Counted from the first letter of the stretch, positions 45,877 through 57,436 are shown. The stretch: DNA of 64,000 nt from Shewanella sp. KT0246 (GCF_019654955.1 NZ_BPEV01000007.1:62001-126000), one strand, 5' to 3'. Numbers and translations: made by a program. The notes: generated by a model from the letters alone, not told the origin.

Positions 45877-45920
45877 TTAATAGTTATTCCCATAGCGATT
45901 GATAATCTGTATTGCCAATA

Positions 45921-45948
45921 AAAAAAGGAGCCAAAGGCTCCTTTTTTT
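45921..45948 (+). terminator. Terminator after the YjiH-type gene
   Basis: AAAAAAGGAGCC / GGCTCCTTTTTT, 12-bp stem, 3-nt loop, T-run. Confidence 0.9.
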
Positions 45949-46139
45949 GTTTCAGTCTGTTTATGTGTAGGCTCTGGGTCATGGTGATAATGTTTCAACC
46001 CTTTATGTTGTAACTAAGTCATTATTGGCATTCATTTTGAGATCGCGTATTCTTAATTTACTAATAAAACAACAATGATGACAGCTGACAAACTATGTCA
46101 TCATTAATCTGTCGCTTCAGTAAGTGGGTGGAATAGTTT

Positions 46140-46499
46140 ATGGATGAAAGAAGAAAGTTCACGCGTACCTTATTTGCCGCTACTGCTTCCATCACTATTG
46201 AAGGCAAAACTTATCGCACTGATATTTTAGATTTAAGTATCAACGGCGCGTTAGTATCGACTCCAAAAGGCTTTATTGCGAACCAAGGACAAGAAGTTGC
46301 TTTAAGCTTTTTACTGCCTGAATCAGATATTGTATTAAGTATGGATACAATATTGGTTCATAAAGAAGTCAATCACTTAGGTCTAGAATGCCATCACATT
46401 GACCTCGACAGTATTAGTCACTTAAAACGCATTATTGAACTCAATATTGGTGATGAGGCTATATTGCAACGAGAATTAGCTCAATTGATTAGTTTGTAA
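46140..46499 (+). CDS. PilZ domain protein, single domain
   Basis: 119 residues, essentially one PilZ domain. The cyclic di-GMP motif RxxxR is seen in MDERRKFTR and the D/NxSxxG part in DLSINGALV (about 31-39). It should bind cyclic di-GMP and pass the signal to a partner. It stands alone between two terminator or spacer regions. Confidence 0.92.
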   Translation: MDERRKFTRTLFAATASITIEGKTYRTDILDLSINGALVSTPKGFIANQGQEVALSFLLPESDIVLSMDTILVHKEVNHLGLECHHIDLDSISHLKRIIELNIGDEAILQRELAQLISL

Positions 46500-46704
46500 T
46501 GCCCCTCAATGGCGCTGAAAAATGATATAGATAAAAATGGCAGTTATCACAATCACCAGTGAGTACATTAGGCCCAAAGGTTAGACAATATAGGCTTTCA
46601 AGGCCAATGATTGTTCACTGCAATAATCTAGTTATCAAATAAAAAATACTCTAAGGCCACTTTCTGCATCAAATAGCAACCTTCCTAACCTCTACTGTAT
46701 AAAG

Positions 46705-48078
46705 CTAATTAATTAACTCAAGTAATTCATGTATCGTTTTAATCGGGTGTATCTTAGCCCCTAAACCTTCCATGGACTTGTGATAGTTTCGGTGAGGAAT
46801 ATACACTTCAGTAAAGCCGTGTTGCACCGCTTCTTTTACTCTTGGCACTCCACTATCAATTGGACGGACATCACCATTCAAACTCAATTCACCCATAATA
46901 CAAGTGGTTCTTGGCACAACAAAGTCATTCAAACTGCTGAGTAAAGCAGTCACTAAAGCTAAATCAATACAGGTTTCCGACTCATCAATTTTAAGGCCAC
47001 CGACAAGGTTGAAGTAGGTATCATGAAAGATTTTGGTGCGGGTATGCTTACGCAGTACACCTGTCAGCATCTTGATCCGATTCATGTTTAATCCCACACA
47101 AACCCGCTGTGGAAACTCGCCTTCGGTTTCAGTAGTTAAACATTGGATCTCAAGCAATAAATTGCGATTCCCCTTTCGAATACAAGTAATCGCAGCGCCA
47201 GGAGATTCTGTTGTCGATCCTGATAAGAAAATTTCGCTTGGGTTATCGACACTTATCATGCCCCGCTCAGTCATTTTAAAAATGCCAACAGTATCGACAT
47301 CACCAAAACGGTTTTTATTAGCTCTTAAGGTTCTTATCTGACCGTCATTACACTCAATGTGGGTAAGACAATCGACTATATGAATTAAGGTTTGTGGCCC
47401 AGCCGTTTCGTTATTTTTATTAACATGAGCAACTAAAAACATCGTCACGTTATTTTGCTTACAATATTGAGTTAAAGCTTGTGCGCTACTTTTTACTTGT
47501 GATGGTGAGCCTGGGCTACCATTTGCTGAGTCAGACACTACAGCTTGAATCGAATCGATAACTGCAAACTTAATTTTTTTTGCATCAAGCTCGGCAATAA
47601 TAGCTTCAACATTGGTTTCTGCCATTAAATACAAATTATCTTCGTTATAGTTAAGCTTGAGTCGGTTAACTCGGTTTTTAAACTGCGACAATGATTCTTC
47701 AGCGGTACAATATAGCGATGGCATCACTTGTGACATTCGGGCAATCAAATCAGACAATAAGGTAGTTTTGCCAGCCCCAGGATCGCCAGAAATAATATTG
47801 ACAGACCCCGTAGTAAGTCCACCACACAGTACTCGATCGAGTTCGCCAATACCCGTTAATTGCTTTTGCGCTTCAAACTCTTCAACGTCACCTAGTTTTT
47901 TAGAGCCACCGCCCACTGAACCAGCATAACCTGCTACAGATGCTGAAGATGGCTTAACCGCAGCAATTCGCACTTCAGAAATAGTATTCCATTCTTGGCA
48001 AGCACTACATTGACCTTGCCAACGTGGAAAATCCTGTCCACATTCATTACATACAAACGCTGTTTTATTTTTTGCCAT
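46705..48078 (-). CDS. radA: DNA repair protein RadA
   Basis: 457 residues: a C4 zinc finger (CNECGQDFPRWQGQCSAC, 10-27), a RecA-like ATPase with Walker A GDPGAGKT near 95, the RadA-specific KNRFG motif near 255, and a C-terminal Lon-protease-like domain. RadA is a branch-migration helicase in recombination. It is transcribed towards the single PilZ gene and divergently from the large PilZ protein. Confidence 0.97.
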   Translation of the reverse strand: MAKNKTAFVCNECGQDFPRWQGQCSACQEWNTISEVRIAAVKPSSASVAGYAGSVGGGSKKLGDVEEFEAQKQLTGIGELDRVLCGGLTTGSVNIISGDPGAGKTTLLSDLIARMSQVMPSLYCTAEESLSQFKNRVNRLKLNYNEDNLYLMAETNVEAIIAELDAKKIKFAVIDSIQAVVSDSANGSPGSPSQVKSSAQALTQYCKQNNVTMFLVAHVNKNNETAGPQTLIHIVDCLTHIECNDGQIRTLRANKNRFGDVDTVGIFKMTERGMISVDNPSEIFLSGSTTESPGAAITCIRKGNRNLLLEIQCLTTETEGEFPQRVCVGLNMNRIKMLTGVLRKHTRTKIFHDTYFNLVGGLKIDESETCIDLALVTALLSSLNDFVVPRTTCIMGELSLNGDVRPIDSGVPRVKEAVQHGFTEVYIPHRNYHKSMEGLGAKIHPIKTIHELLELIN

Positions 48079-48288
48079 GCTTCTCTGTCGCTGAGTTAAA
48101 CCCTTAAATTGAATTCAAGAGTAATATTTAACCTTAACGGGTTAATATCGTATTTAAATAATTATATTACTTGCTTTAACAGACACATAAATTAAATTTG
48201 TATAAAGTAAGTCTGTATTGAGCCGATAAGATTACCAGTCAGGCTTAAATTTAGCACCTAGTTATCGCACCATAATTGAAAAGAGCCA

Positions 48289-50673
48289 ATGAGCATAGAA
48301 GACCATAGTCAGCTGATAGAACAACTAAAGCCGCTACTGATGGAACCAGACTTCAAAGATGTCTTTGAAAAGCTGACTATCGACGAATCTAATTCGACTC
48401 GATTTCTTCTAAAAATGGAGCTCAATCGTCTTTCTGCCTTGTGTACTCGCATTATCGATTTGCGCGACAAAACAGAACTAGGGTGTGAAGAAGTCAAAAT
48501 TGCTACGCAACGTCACTTTCTAGATGAACCCGCAAAAGCTTCACTCGTTCAAGCACTACAAATTTACCGTAATAAATACACTATCGGTGTTTATGAGCAT
48601 GTACTTAATGAACATAGGCAGCGTAAGGAACAATTACGTCAAAATAAACAAGAACCAGTTATCGAAACCTCAGAGTTAGTGGTGCCTGGTGTTGTAATGG
48701 GAAGTTACTTTAATCGCAGTGAAGAACGCATGAACTACTCCATTCGTATCTCTGCATCTCAAAGTGGCGGCTCGGAGGTTTTCGGTGCAAGCCTTGATTT
48801 ATCGGTGGGCGGAGCTAGAGTTCGACTTCCAACTAAACATCGCTTTGTTCAAGATAAGCCTTTGCGTATTAAGCTGCTGGAACTTAATGAAGAGTTCTTT
48901 TTTGAAGACCTACAAAATGGGGTTGATTATCAAATTGTAGATGTCCAAAACAAAGATGATAATGCCATTATGCGCTTACGTCGAATAGGCGATAGTGTTG
49001 AGTTAGATAAAGTTCTTACTGAATTAATCCGCGGTTATAAGTTTCGCTATAAAGTTGATGTAAATGACGTCATTGTCAATGCTACAGGCTTAGGGTTCGA
49101 GCGTCATTATCTGCCAATGTTAGCCCATATGCCGCTGTATATTTCAGTATCTAACGGCAAGCCATTTATCAGTCATCAATTATTAAGTCGAGGTAATCAA
49201 CCAATATTACAATATTTTATTGATGAAAAAGAAGTGAGCCAACTGCCCAGCATGCTCACCAATAATCGTTTGGTTAACTTAATTAAATATCCCAATGAAA
49301 CGGATCATAGCTTGTTTTTTTGTTTTACCCACCAAGCCAAAGGTGTTACTCAGTACTTTTCAGCTTCATTACATGAGTTAAAACAGCACGACTCCATGCA
49401 GCTATTTTTTGGCTTTGGTGCGGCAAAACTCAGTTGGCGTATTTTTAAAGTCGTTCAGCAAAAGGTTGATCATAAACTCAATTATAAAACCTCAACGTTG
49501 CCAGGTGACGAAGACCACTACTCAGCATTAACTGAGCAGCAATTAGCTAGATTCAGCTATATATTGCAACTTATTGATTTGACAAATGAAGATGTAAGAC
49601 CCAATTACAGAGCATGGTTTAATGAAGGCGATAACGTTAATGAACTTAAACTCTTTAACCAAACCAAGCTGAAAAAGAACACAATAAAGCGTTTATCCAT
49701 GCCCTTTAGTGAGCGAAGAAGAGAGGCTCGTTTCGCTTTTAAAACCATCATTGAAATTGAACAAAGCGGTAAGAAAAGTCGTGGGATCTCTCATGATATC
49801 TCGACACGCGGAATTCAGTTTACCCTTGAAGATAACACCCAGTTTTCAGCCCCTGCCGAAGTCAAATTAAACTTCCCTAAACTTCAAGCTATTGCAGGTA
49901 AAACCGAGCTGTCAAAATTACCATATCAACTTATCCGCAGTCGAAACGATCACCAAACGCTACATTTATCAGCAATTGTTGGTCACGAGCCACATGCTGG
50001 GGTTGAATTTCTGAACAAGCTCATTAACCATAATCGAGATAAATTTGAGCAGTTGTCTGATGACGAAGGCGAGTTAAAAGAATTGGCTGATGGGATGAAG
50101 AACTTATTGCTTAGACAACTTGTTGGTGTTCCCTACTTTGTTGAGAAAACCAAAAAGTCAGCTCAATTAGCCTGTATTGGTATTGGCACTAAAACCGATG
50201 AAATTAGCCATTTATTTGCAGCTGGCTCAATTAAACCTCTTAATTTTAATTTAACACCATTATTTGATGAAACTCAGTTTAAACAACTTATCATCGACCC
50301 CATTAGAGCGATGAAACCTATTGATGGAGCAAAATATTTTGAAGTTTTTCTGCAAATATCTCGACAAGGAAGAGGCGCCATCAATATTCAATCACAATTA
50401 ATGAATGACTTTGATAGTCGTACAGCGCAAATAAAGTTTATTAGCCATGCTCAAGCAGTTGGACGCTTTATGGCACTTAGAGTTTATTATGGTGCCACTG
50501 AAAAGCCAGACATGAGCTATATCCGCCGCGAAATGGAATATATCACCATTCATGCCAACCATAGAGCAAAGCAGCTTGAAGAACGCTTATGGCAGGTTAT
50601 TGGTAGCGGAGAACTGTTAGATATTACCGCTGAAGTCGAAGTACGTTTCCCTGAATTACACCTTCACCATTAG
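48289..50673 (+). CDS. Large protein with two PilZ-type domains
   Basis: 794 residues, no membrane segment. A first, atypical PilZ domain lies at ~140-250 (ASLDLSVGGARVRLP, but without a clear RxxxR). A second domain around 470-590 has RRREARFAFK and HDISTRGIQF, a good RxxxR plus DxSxxG pair. The remaining ~500 residues match nothing I recognise. The second domain should bind cyclic di-GMP. Together with the single PilZ gene and the GGDEF/EAL genes nearby it adds to the cyclic di-GMP components in this stretch. Confidence 0.85.
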   Translation: MSIEDHSQLIEQLKPLLMEPDFKDVFEKLTIDESNSTRFLLKMELNRLSALCTRIIDLRDKTELGCEEVKIATQRHFLDEPAKASLVQALQIYRNKYTIGVYEHVLNEHRQRKEQLRQNKQEPVIETSELVVPGVVMGSYFNRSEERMNYSIRISASQSGGSEVFGASLDLSVGGARVRLPTKHRFVQDKPLRIKLLELNEEFFFEDLQNGVDYQIVDVQNKDDNAIMRLRRIGDSVELDKVLTELIRGYKFRYKVDVNDVIVNATGLGFERHYLPMLAHMPLYISVSNGKPFISHQLLSRGNQPILQYFIDEKEVSQLPSMLTNNRLVNLIKYPNETDHSLFFCFTHQAKGVTQYFSASLHELKQHDSMQLFFGFGAAKLSWRIFKVVQQKVDHKLNYKTSTLPGDEDHYSALTEQQLARFSYILQLIDLTNEDVRPNYRAWFNEGDNVNELKLFNQTKLKKNTIKRLSMPFSERRREARFAFKTIIEIEQSGKKSRGISHDISTRGIQFTLEDNTQFSAPAEVKLNFPKLQAIAGKTELSKLPYQLIRSRNDHQTLHLSAIVGHEPHAGVEFLNKLINHNRDKFEQLSDDEGELKELADGMKNLLLRQLVGVPYFVEKTKKSAQLACIGIGTKTDEISHLFAAGSIKPLNFNLTPLFDETQFKQLIIDPIRAMKPIDGAKYFEVFLQISRQGRGAINIQSQLMNDFDSRTAQIKFISHAQAVGRFMALRVYYGATEKPDMSYIRREMEYITIHANHRAKQLEERLWQVIGSGELLDITAEVEVRFPELHLHH

Positions 50674-50747
50674 CAAGAAAGCTAAACTATTCAGGTCAAA
50701 ATTAAACGGCTCTGGTGATATTGATTAAACTAACACACATGCTAATT

Positions 50748-51650
50748 TCAGAATCGGTTATACCAATCACTTACAAGTGGAAAATGATCTGTCACAGCCA
50801 ATTTATCCGTTAACATACCGCCGTGAGTGTAGTCACGTTTAAATCCTTTACGCTTAGCAAGCAAAGTATAATCTGCATTAGCAAGCCCACACTCTTTCAT
50901 CATATCTTTCACATCAGACGGATTACCTAACACAAAATCTTTTTTGCCGGCTATAAACCAGCTTTGCGGCCAATCAATGTTTTGCACCGCTTCGGTATAA
51001 TTAAATTGATCATCAGCATCAATCCAATCGCCTCTTACCCAATCAATGGTTTGCAACAATGACAGCTTGCTTTCGTTATCCATCCCAAGGCGGTATTTAT
51101 CAGCAGCAAGATAACCTTGATACTTAGTCATCAGCGGTGCGAGTCGATTCCAAAATAAATCCACCATCATGGTTTTGCGAAATGACTTCACTTTAATGGT
51201 TCGTTTACTACCAAAAGTCACAAAAGATGCGACTTGTTTTCGTAAATATGCCAAACGAATATAACTACTCGCCATCAATACCCCGCCCCATGAGTGCGCG
51301 CACCAATGTACTTTTTCGGCAGTAGCATGTTTGAGCACAAAATCGTGCGCTATTGGCAATTGCTCCAAAATGACCTCTGTTTGGCCCATATGATAATCAG
51401 GACTAATCCTAGGTTCACTTTCCCCTCTGCCAGCTGTATCGAGTACATAAACATCATAGCCTTGTTCAGCAAGATAACACCCTAAGCCTTTCCCTGACGG
51501 ACTGTAAAAAACACGCCCATTAGACATAGCACCATGAAGCATCAAAATAGGGGCTCGATTATGATTCACAGATGAAGATAAAGGCAGTGCTTTAAGATGA
51601 CGAAGGTGAAGTTTTCCGTCTCGATAAGGAAGGTAATGAGATTGCTGCAT
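50748..51650 (-). CDS. Alpha/beta hydrolase
   Basis: 300 residues. The alpha/beta hydrolase core is visible: oxyanion region LMLHGAMSNGRVF near 38, a nucleophile elbow CAHSWGG near 118 (Ser in the G/H-x-S-x-G position), a late Asp region and a His near the C-terminus (KRDYTHGGMLTD). It resembles lysophospholipase or lipase-like enzymes; the substrate is unknown. No signal peptide. Confidence 0.85.
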   Translation of the reverse strand: MQQSHYLPYRDGKLHLRHLKALPLSSSVNHNRAPILMLHGAMSNGRVFYSPSGKGLGCYLAEQGYDVYVLDTAGRGESEPRISPDYHMGQTEVILEQLPIAHDFVLKHATAEKVHWCAHSWGGVLMASSYIRLAYLRKQVASFVTFGSKRTIKVKSFRKTMMVDLFWNRLAPLMTKYQGYLAADKYRLGMDNESKLSLLQTIDWVRGDWIDADDQFNYTEAVQNIDWPQSWFIAGKKDFVLGNPSDVKDMMKECGLANADYTLLAKRKGFKRDYTHGGMLTDKLAVTDHFPLVSDWYNRF

Positions 51651-51898
51651 ACAAATTTGGCTACATCCGACATCATGAATATAACTACGTTAAACACAGC
51701 GAGTGTTAATTTCAAGTTAATTAGAGTAAAAAATCTAATAACAAGTCAATCGAGTAAACTGCAGCCTTGAAAAGATTAGCCGCAGTTTAGTAACTCAATC
51801 AAGGAGAATTTGCTGTAAACATTTTAATCTATCATCAAAAACTAAAACAGTTACAGCTATCAACATTGATTGATAAATCAGGTGACTAGAAAAGTTAA

Positions 51899-52885
51899 TT
51901 AACCTTGTAGATAAAACACTAAACAACGTAAATCGAGTTTTTGAATACTCGCATCTGCCGCAGCAAGCAGTTTAGGTTTGGCATGAAACGCTACTCCAAA
52001 GTCTGCTGCGTTAACCATAGGGATATCATTAGCACCATCTCCAATCGCCATGCGTTGCCCTATCGCTATTTGCCACTCAGCGCTGCATTTATCGATTACA
52101 TCAGCTTTATACTGTGCATCAACCACTTGCCCTGTCACTTCACCTGTAAGCTTGCCATCTTCAATAACGAGTTCATTAGCGTAAGCAGCGTCCAGTTTTA
52201 GCAGTTCTTTTAAATGACCAACAAAGGGAGTGAATCCTCCTGACGCTAACACTAATTTCCAATCATTTGGTTTAAGTTCGGCAACTAAGCTTTCAAGCCC
52301 AGGCATTAACGGTAAGTTTTCACATAATGCGGCGATAATATCTTCACTTGCACCAGCTAACTTACTTACTCGTAATCTCAAGCTTTCTTCAAAATCCAAT
52401 TCACCTTGCATTGCTCTTTCTGTCACTTCAGAAACGGCTTCGCCCACACCAGCCATAGCCGCGAGTTCATCAATGCATTCTATTTGAATTGCTGTAGAGT
52501 CCATGTCCATGACTAATAGACCCGGCTTAAAAAAGCTTGGTAATGGCTGAGTCACCTCAAGTAGCTCAGCTTTAATATCTGATGGGAAATGCGCTATTAA
52601 ATCAGTTAACCGCGTAGATGAAGCAATCTCGAATCCCTTTAAGCTATTGTGACGCATCAATACTGCGATTGAACAATCTTGATTTAATAGCTCAAACCAC
52701 TTACTGATTTGCTCTAAAGCTAATTCATCAAAGATAACTCTAAACCGGTGTGGCTGTTTAATTTGGATATTATTGAGAAACTCATCTTCAAAATAGCGAG
52801 TCAATGTAATATCACTGTAAGTAAAAGACGCATCAAACCCTGAGAATAACCACGTTAGCGCTTGTTTATTTTTCTGACTTTCCAT
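51899..52885 (-). CDS. serB: Phosphoserine phosphatase SerB
   Basis: SerB performs the last step of serine synthesis. The HAD motif DMDSTAIQIECIDELA (nucleophile Asp in DMDST) is near residue 125, with SGGFTPF and GDGANDIPM later. I use the ATG at 52885 (MESQKNKQ), since the GAGGA ribosome-binding site lies ~10 bases upstream of it; an ATG three codons earlier has almost no spacing. It is divergent from the smp-like gene, as in E. coli. Confidence 0.95.
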   Translation of the reverse strand: MESQKNKQALTWLFSGFDASFTYSDITLTRYFEDEFLNNIQIKQPHRFRVIFDELALEQISKWFELLNQDCSIAVLMRHNSLKGFEIASSTRLTDLIAHFPSDIKAELLEVTQPLPSFFKPGLLVMDMDSTAIQIECIDELAAMAGVGEAVSEVTERAMQGELDFEESLRLRVSKLAGASEDIIAALCENLPLMPGLESLVAELKPNDWKLVLASGGFTPFVGHLKELLKLDAAYANELVIEDGKLTGEVTGQVVDAQYKADVIDKCSAEWQIAIGQRMAIGDGANDIPMVNAADFGVAFHAKPKLLAAADASIQKLDLRCLVFYLQG

Positions 52886-52972
52886 CGACTGCATTTCCTC
52901 AATGATTGCGACTATCTACTATGATTTATTTCGATTAGTATTAATTAAATAGAAAATTTACCAAGGATTAAA

Positions 52973-53812
52973 GTGATTTTTGTTAAAGGTCTTAAGAAAA
53001 GTCAAAGAATCAGCAGGATTGTTCAAATCGTCTTGGCGATTATACTGTTAATTGGACTCACACACCTGTGGAAGTCAAGCCTCAATAATGGCCAGCAACT
53101 GCTTAACTCTCAAACTCAAATCATGGCTAGATTATTGGCTCAACAAGCAGCTAATGGGGCAGCCCCTGCGATGTACCTACAAAATGATGAGCAACTTCAG
53201 TGGCTTGCAAACGCGCTCATTGATGACCCTAAAGTCATGTCGGTGAACATCTATGATGCCCAAGGTGTTAGACTTGCCTTTGCACAATCAGTATCTGAAG
53301 ATGAATTTGATGCTGATGACCAAGAATTAAAACAACTTCTTTCCCCTTATCCGCCGATGATAGAAAACGTACTCCAAGGCGAAAATAACTTGGGCTATAT
53401 TGAGGTTCGACTCAATTTACGCATTTTCTTTGATGAAATAAAAACCTTATATCAAGAAAATATGAAGTTACAGCAAACTATGCTCATCGTCGCGGGCATC
53501 ATTGGTTTACTACTATCAAGAGCATTATCCTTTAAACGCGCTGATTTTGATCGCCGTAAAACACGCGCGAAACAAGGTCGAAAAAACAGTAATTTATTGC
53601 AAAAAAATGCCGCTGAAAATGACGAATTAGATGAAGAACAACTTAATCAACAAGAACAAAGTGACAGTGAGCTAATTGACAGTCAACAAGGAAGTGACGA
53701 GCTAAGTAATTCTGAAATGACTGATTTAGAGTATCAAGAGCTCTCAGGTATGACAGGTGAGCCGGTTAAGAAAGAAGACAACATTGCTTCAAAGAAAGCT
53801 TCAGATAAATAA
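52973..53812 (+). CDS. smp: Smp (AhpA/YtjB family) membrane protein
   Basis: 279 residues from a GTG at 52973, with AAGGA upstream. There is an N-terminal membrane helix (~17-33), a periplasmic part with LWKSSLNNGQQLLNSQTQ and MYLQNDEQLQWLANALIDDP, a second helix near 170, and a charged, acidic cytoplasmic tail rich in Glu, Gln and Ser (disordered). The family sits next to serB across gammaproteobacteria, which supports the name; the role is not well defined. Confidence 0.85.
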   Translation: MIFVKGLKKSQRISRIVQIVLAIILLIGLTHLWKSSLNNGQQLLNSQTQIMARLLAQQAANGAAPAMYLQNDEQLQWLANALIDDPKVMSVNIYDAQGVRLAFAQSVSEDEFDADDQELKQLLSPYPPMIENVLQGENNLGYIEVRLNLRIFFDEIKTLYQENMKLQQTMLIVAGIIGLLLSRALSFKRADFDRRKTRAKQGRKNSNLLQKNAAENDELDEEQLNQQEQSDSELIDSQQGSDELSNSEMTDLEYQELSGMTGEPVKKEDNIASKKASDK

Positions 53813-53841
53813 GCAAATTAGCCATACTCAATAAAGACATT

Positions 53842-53875
53842 AAAAAAGGGATAACGACAACGTTATCCCTTTTTT
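53842..53875. terminator. Bidirectional terminator between smp and deoD
   Basis: AAAAAAGGGATAACG / CGTTATCCCTTTTTT, 15-bp perfect stem with a 4-nt loop, A- and T-runs on either side. It serves the convergent smp and deo units. Confidence 0.92.
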
Positions 53876-53898
53876 GTGCTTAACAAAATAACTCGATA

Positions 53899-54609
53899 TT
53901 AAAGAGTAATTGCCGCATCTAATGTCATTACGATCATGTCATTGAATGTAGTTTGACGCTCATCAGAAGACGTTTTTTCGCCAGTTCTGATATGGTCAGA
54001 AACAGTCACTACACATAATGCTTTAGCACCAAGTTCGTGAGCTACACCGTAAAGGCCTGCAGCTTCCATTTCGACGCCTAATACACCCATTTTTTCCATA
54101 GTATCAAACATAGAAGGATCTGGAGTGTAAAATAAGTCAGCTGAGAATACGTTACCAACACGGATGTTAGTACCGTGAGCTTTAGCTGAATCAACTACAG
54201 CACTCATTAGGCCGTAATCTGCAATAGCAGCAAAATCTTGACCTTTGAAACGTAGACGGTTTGCTTGTGAATCAGTACAAGCCCCCATACCGATGATCAC
54301 GTCACGAACTTTTACGTCAGTGCTGATTGCGCCACAAGTACCAACACGAATCAGGTTTTTAACACCGTATTCTTTGATTAGCTCGTGAGCATAGATTGAA
54401 CAAGAAGGAATACCCATACCTGAACCCATAACAGAGATGCGAGTCCCTTTATAAGTACCAGTGTAGCCAAACATGTTACGTACATCAGTCACTAGCTCAA
54501 CATTTTCTAAGAACGTTTCAGCAATGTATTTTGCACGTAATGGATCGCCTGGGAATAAAACTGTTTCGCCAAAAGCACCGTCAACAGCATTAATATGTGG
54601 TGTAGCCAT
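53899..54609 (-). CDS. deoD: Purine nucleoside phosphorylase DeoD
   Basis: 236 residues. It cleaves purine (deoxy)nucleosides with phosphate to the base and (deoxy)ribose-1-phosphate. [33 protein letters not shown] and the later [16 protein letters not shown] segment ([12 protein letters not shown]) are diagnostic of the hexameric bacterial type. It is the last gene of the deo group. Confidence 0.97.
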   Translation of the reverse strand: MATPHINAVDGAFGETVLFPGDPLRAKYIAETFLENVELVTDVRNMFGYTGTYKGTRISVMGSGMGIPSCSIYAHELIKEYGVKNLIRVGTCGAISTDVKVRDVIIGMGACTDSQANRLRFKGQDFAAIADYGLMSAVVDSAKAHGTNIRVGNVFSADLFYTPDPSMFDTMEKMGVLGVEMEAAGLYGVAHELGAKALCVVTVSDHIRTGEKTSSDERQTTFNDMIVMTLDAAITL

Positions 54610-54734
54610 GAAAAACCCCTATAATTTTATCTTAAATCTTTAATATTAGTAATTAAGTCATCCCCTTAATTACCGAATGCGATTCTACTATATTTATTAA
54701 CAAAATATCGTTAGAAGATAGTAATGTTTCATTG

Positions 54735-55949
54735 TTAAATGAAAGATTCACCATATTCCATCGGTTCAAGCCCAAAGTAACTAGCAATTGACTGACCTAT
54801 ATCAGCAAAACTATTACGACGACCTAATGAACCTGCAGCTAAACCAGCGCCTAATGCCAACACGGGCACCCGCTCACGAGTATGCTCAGTACCTTGCCAG
54901 CTTGGATCACAACCATGATCAGCAGTGAATACAATTAAATCTTCTGGATTTAATAATGCCAACAACTCAGGTAAGCGTTGGTCAAAATACTCTAACGCTT
55001 TAGCATAACCTGCGATATCACGACGATGGCCATAATGAGAGTCAAAATCCACAAAGTTGGTAAACACGATAGTGTTATCACCTGCACGCTTCACTTGTTC
55101 AAGCGTTGCATCGAACAATTCTTCAAGCCCAGTTGCCTTAAACTTTTGTGTAATACCACTGTTGGCATAAATATCGGCAATTTTACCTATACTCACCACT
55201 TCACCACCGGCATCTTTAAGCTTATCTAATACAGTTGGTGCTGGCGGTAATACCGCATAGTCATGACGGTTACCTGTTCTAGCGAAATCATCAGGGCCAG
55301 TACCTACAAATGGACGCGCAATAACACGACCAATATTATAAGGTTCTAACTCTTCACGAGTGATCTCACATAAACGATAAAGGTTTTCTAAGCCGAAAGT
55401 TTCTTCATGACAGGCAATTTGAAATACCGAATCAGCTGAAGTATAGAAAATAGGTTTACCAGAGCGCATATGCTCTTCACCAAGCTCTTCAAGTATTTTA
55501 GTACCTGATGCGTGACAATTACCTAAAAATTCGGTTAAACCGGCACGAGCTAAGATTTTATCAGTTAACTCTTGTGGAAATGAGTTGGTTAAATCAGAAA
55601 AGTAACCCCATTCATAAAGAACAGGTACACCCGCCATTTCCCAATGGCCACTCGGGGTATCTTTACCAGAGCTGAGTTCATCTGCATGGCCATAAGCACC
55701 GATAACATCTACATTATCGCCAAAAGCTTCAGCAAATTTACCTGTGCTTTCAAAACCCGCATGCCCTAAGCCAAGCTTAGCCAAGTTAGGCAGTTTCAAT
55801 GGGCCTTGACGACCAATGTCTGCTTTACCTTCTGCACATGCTTGAGCAATATGACCGAATGTATCAGAACCCACATCGCCAAATTTATCAGCGTCAGTGG
55901 CTGCACCTACACCGAACGAATCCAGCATCATAATAAATGTACGTTTCAT
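54735..55949 (-). CDS. deoB: Phosphopentomutase DeoB
   Basis: 404 residues. It moves phosphate from C1 to C5 of (deoxy)ribose. The alkaline-phosphatase-like metal sites are seen in [12 protein letters not shown] at the N-terminus, [14 protein letters not shown] near 92 and [18 protein letters not shown] near 345. It lies 11 bp after deoA. Confidence 0.97.
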   Translation of the reverse strand: MKRTFIMMLDSFGVGAATDADKFGDVGSDTFGHIAQACAEGKADIGRQGPLKLPNLAKLGLGHAGFESTGKFAEAFGDNVDVIGAYGHADELSSGKDTPSGHWEMAGVPVLYEWGYFSDLTNSFPQELTDKILARAGLTEFLGNCHASGTKILEELGEEHMRSGKPIFYTSADSVFQIACHEETFGLENLYRLCEITREELEPYNIGRVIARPFVGTGPDDFARTGNRHDYAVLPPAPTVLDKLKDAGGEVVSIGKIADIYANSGITQKFKATGLEELFDATLEQVKRAGDNTIVFTNFVDFDSHYGHRRDIAGYAKALEYFDQRLPELLALLNPEDLIVFTADHGCDPSWQGTEHTRERVPVLALGAGLAAGSLGRRNSFADIGQSIASYFGLEPMEYGESFI

Positions 55950-55960
55950 AATTTAACTCC

Positions 55961-57292
55961 TTATAAATCCGAAGCACGGATATAGCGATAGATTTCAGGC
56001 GTTTTTTCAGGCGCTGAATCTTCAATTTTTATCGCTTGTTGAACCGCAGCAGACGCTTCTTCAAACGCCGCTTCAGATTGTGCATGCACCATAGCAATAG
56101 GTTTATCAGTAGAAACAAAGTCACCTAAAGCACACACATCAGTTAAGCCAACACTATAGTCTAGTTTGTCACCAGGTTTTCTACGTCCACCACCTAGTGT
56201 GACTACAGCTAATCCTAATTCGCGGGTGTCCATACTATGAGCATAACCTTGTTTAGAGGCATACACAGGACGGATTATTTGTGAATGAGGTAAATATTTA
56301 TCATATGACTCGATAAAGTCAGTCGGCCCGCCAAGACCAGATACCATGCGGCCAAATATTTCAGCAGCTTTACCGTTATCAAGTACAGTATTTAACTTAT
56401 TACGAGCATCAGTATCATTTTGGGCAATACCACCTAACACTAACATTTCGGCACATAAGCCCATCGTCACTTCATAAAGACGAGGGTTACGGTATTGACC
56501 TGTTAAGAAGTTGATAGCTTCGCGCACTTCAACCGCATTACCAGCACATGACGCCAACACTTGGTTCATGTCTGTTAATAACGCTGTTGTTTTGGTTCCA
56601 GCGCCATTGGCAACGGCTGTAATGCTGCGAGCAAGCTCTTCAGATGCTTCATAAGTTGGCATGAATGCACCGCTACCCACTTTTACATCCATAGCTAAAG
56701 CATCGAGACCAGCAGCTAGCTTTTTAGAAAGAATTGACGCTGTAATAAGCGAAATAGATTCAACGGTTGCGGTGTTATCACGAATTGAGTAAAAGCGTTT
56801 ATCGGCAGGGACTAAATCACCTGTTTGGCCAATAATCGCCACACCAGCTTCTTTAACAACTTTTCTGAATAACTCACTTGAGGGCTCGGTTTGGTAACCT
56901 GGAATTGCATCAAACTTATCGAGTGTGCCACCAGTATGACCTAAGCCGCGGCCAGAAATCATAGGTACATAACCGCCACAAGCCGCAGCCATTGGGCCGA
57001 GCATTAAGCTAATTACATCACCAACACCACCAGTGCTGTGCTTGTCGATAATTGGACCATCTAATGACAATGAATCCCAATTAAGCACGGTACCAGAATC
57101 ACGCATACCTGTAGTTAAGGCTATACGCTCATCCATGTTCATATCTTGAAAGTAAACAGCCATACCAAAAGCGGCAATTTGGCCTTCAGAGACAGTATTT
57201 TGGGTAATACCATCTACAAAAAATTGTATTTCAGCATTGCTGAGAGCTTCACCATTACGTTTTTTACGAATAATTTCTTGAGCGAGAAACAT
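55961..57292 (-). CDS. deoA: Thymidine phosphorylase DeoA
   Basis: 443 residues. It cleaves thymidine to thymine and deoxyribose-1-phosphate. The glycosyltransferase family motif [14 protein letters not shown] (about 83-96), then [14 protein letters not shown] and [20 protein letters not shown], are intact. Middle of the deo group. Confidence 0.97.
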   Translation of the reverse strand: MFLAQEIIRKKRNGEALSNAEIQFFVDGITQNTVSEGQIAAFGMAVYFQDMNMDERIALTTGMRDSGTVLNWDSLSLDGPIIDKHSTGGVGDVISLMLGPMAAACGGYVPMISGRGLGHTGGTLDKFDAIPGYQTEPSSELFRKVVKEAGVAIIGQTGDLVPADKRFYSIRDNTATVESISLITASILSKKLAAGLDALAMDVKVGSGAFMPTYEASEELARSITAVANGAGTKTTALLTDMNQVLASCAGNAVEVREAINFLTGQYRNPRLYEVTMGLCAEMLVLGGIAQNDTDARNKLNTVLDNGKAAEIFGRMVSGLGGPTDFIESYDKYLPHSQIIRPVYASKQGYAHSMDTRELGLAVVTLGGGRRKPGDKLDYSVGLTDVCALGDFVSTDKPIAMVHAQSEAAFEEASAAVQQAIKIEDSAPEKTPEIYRYIRASDL

Positions 57293-57436
57293 ACTACTTC
57301 CTCCAATGAAACCCTTTTATTCAAACTTAAAATCAAGAGTTTCACCTTAACAAGATGGCACCAAATAAATAATGCAATGTTACTTAGTGCTATCAATTAA
57401 AACCGTTAAGACGTCTAACTAAGCAAATCTAACTGC

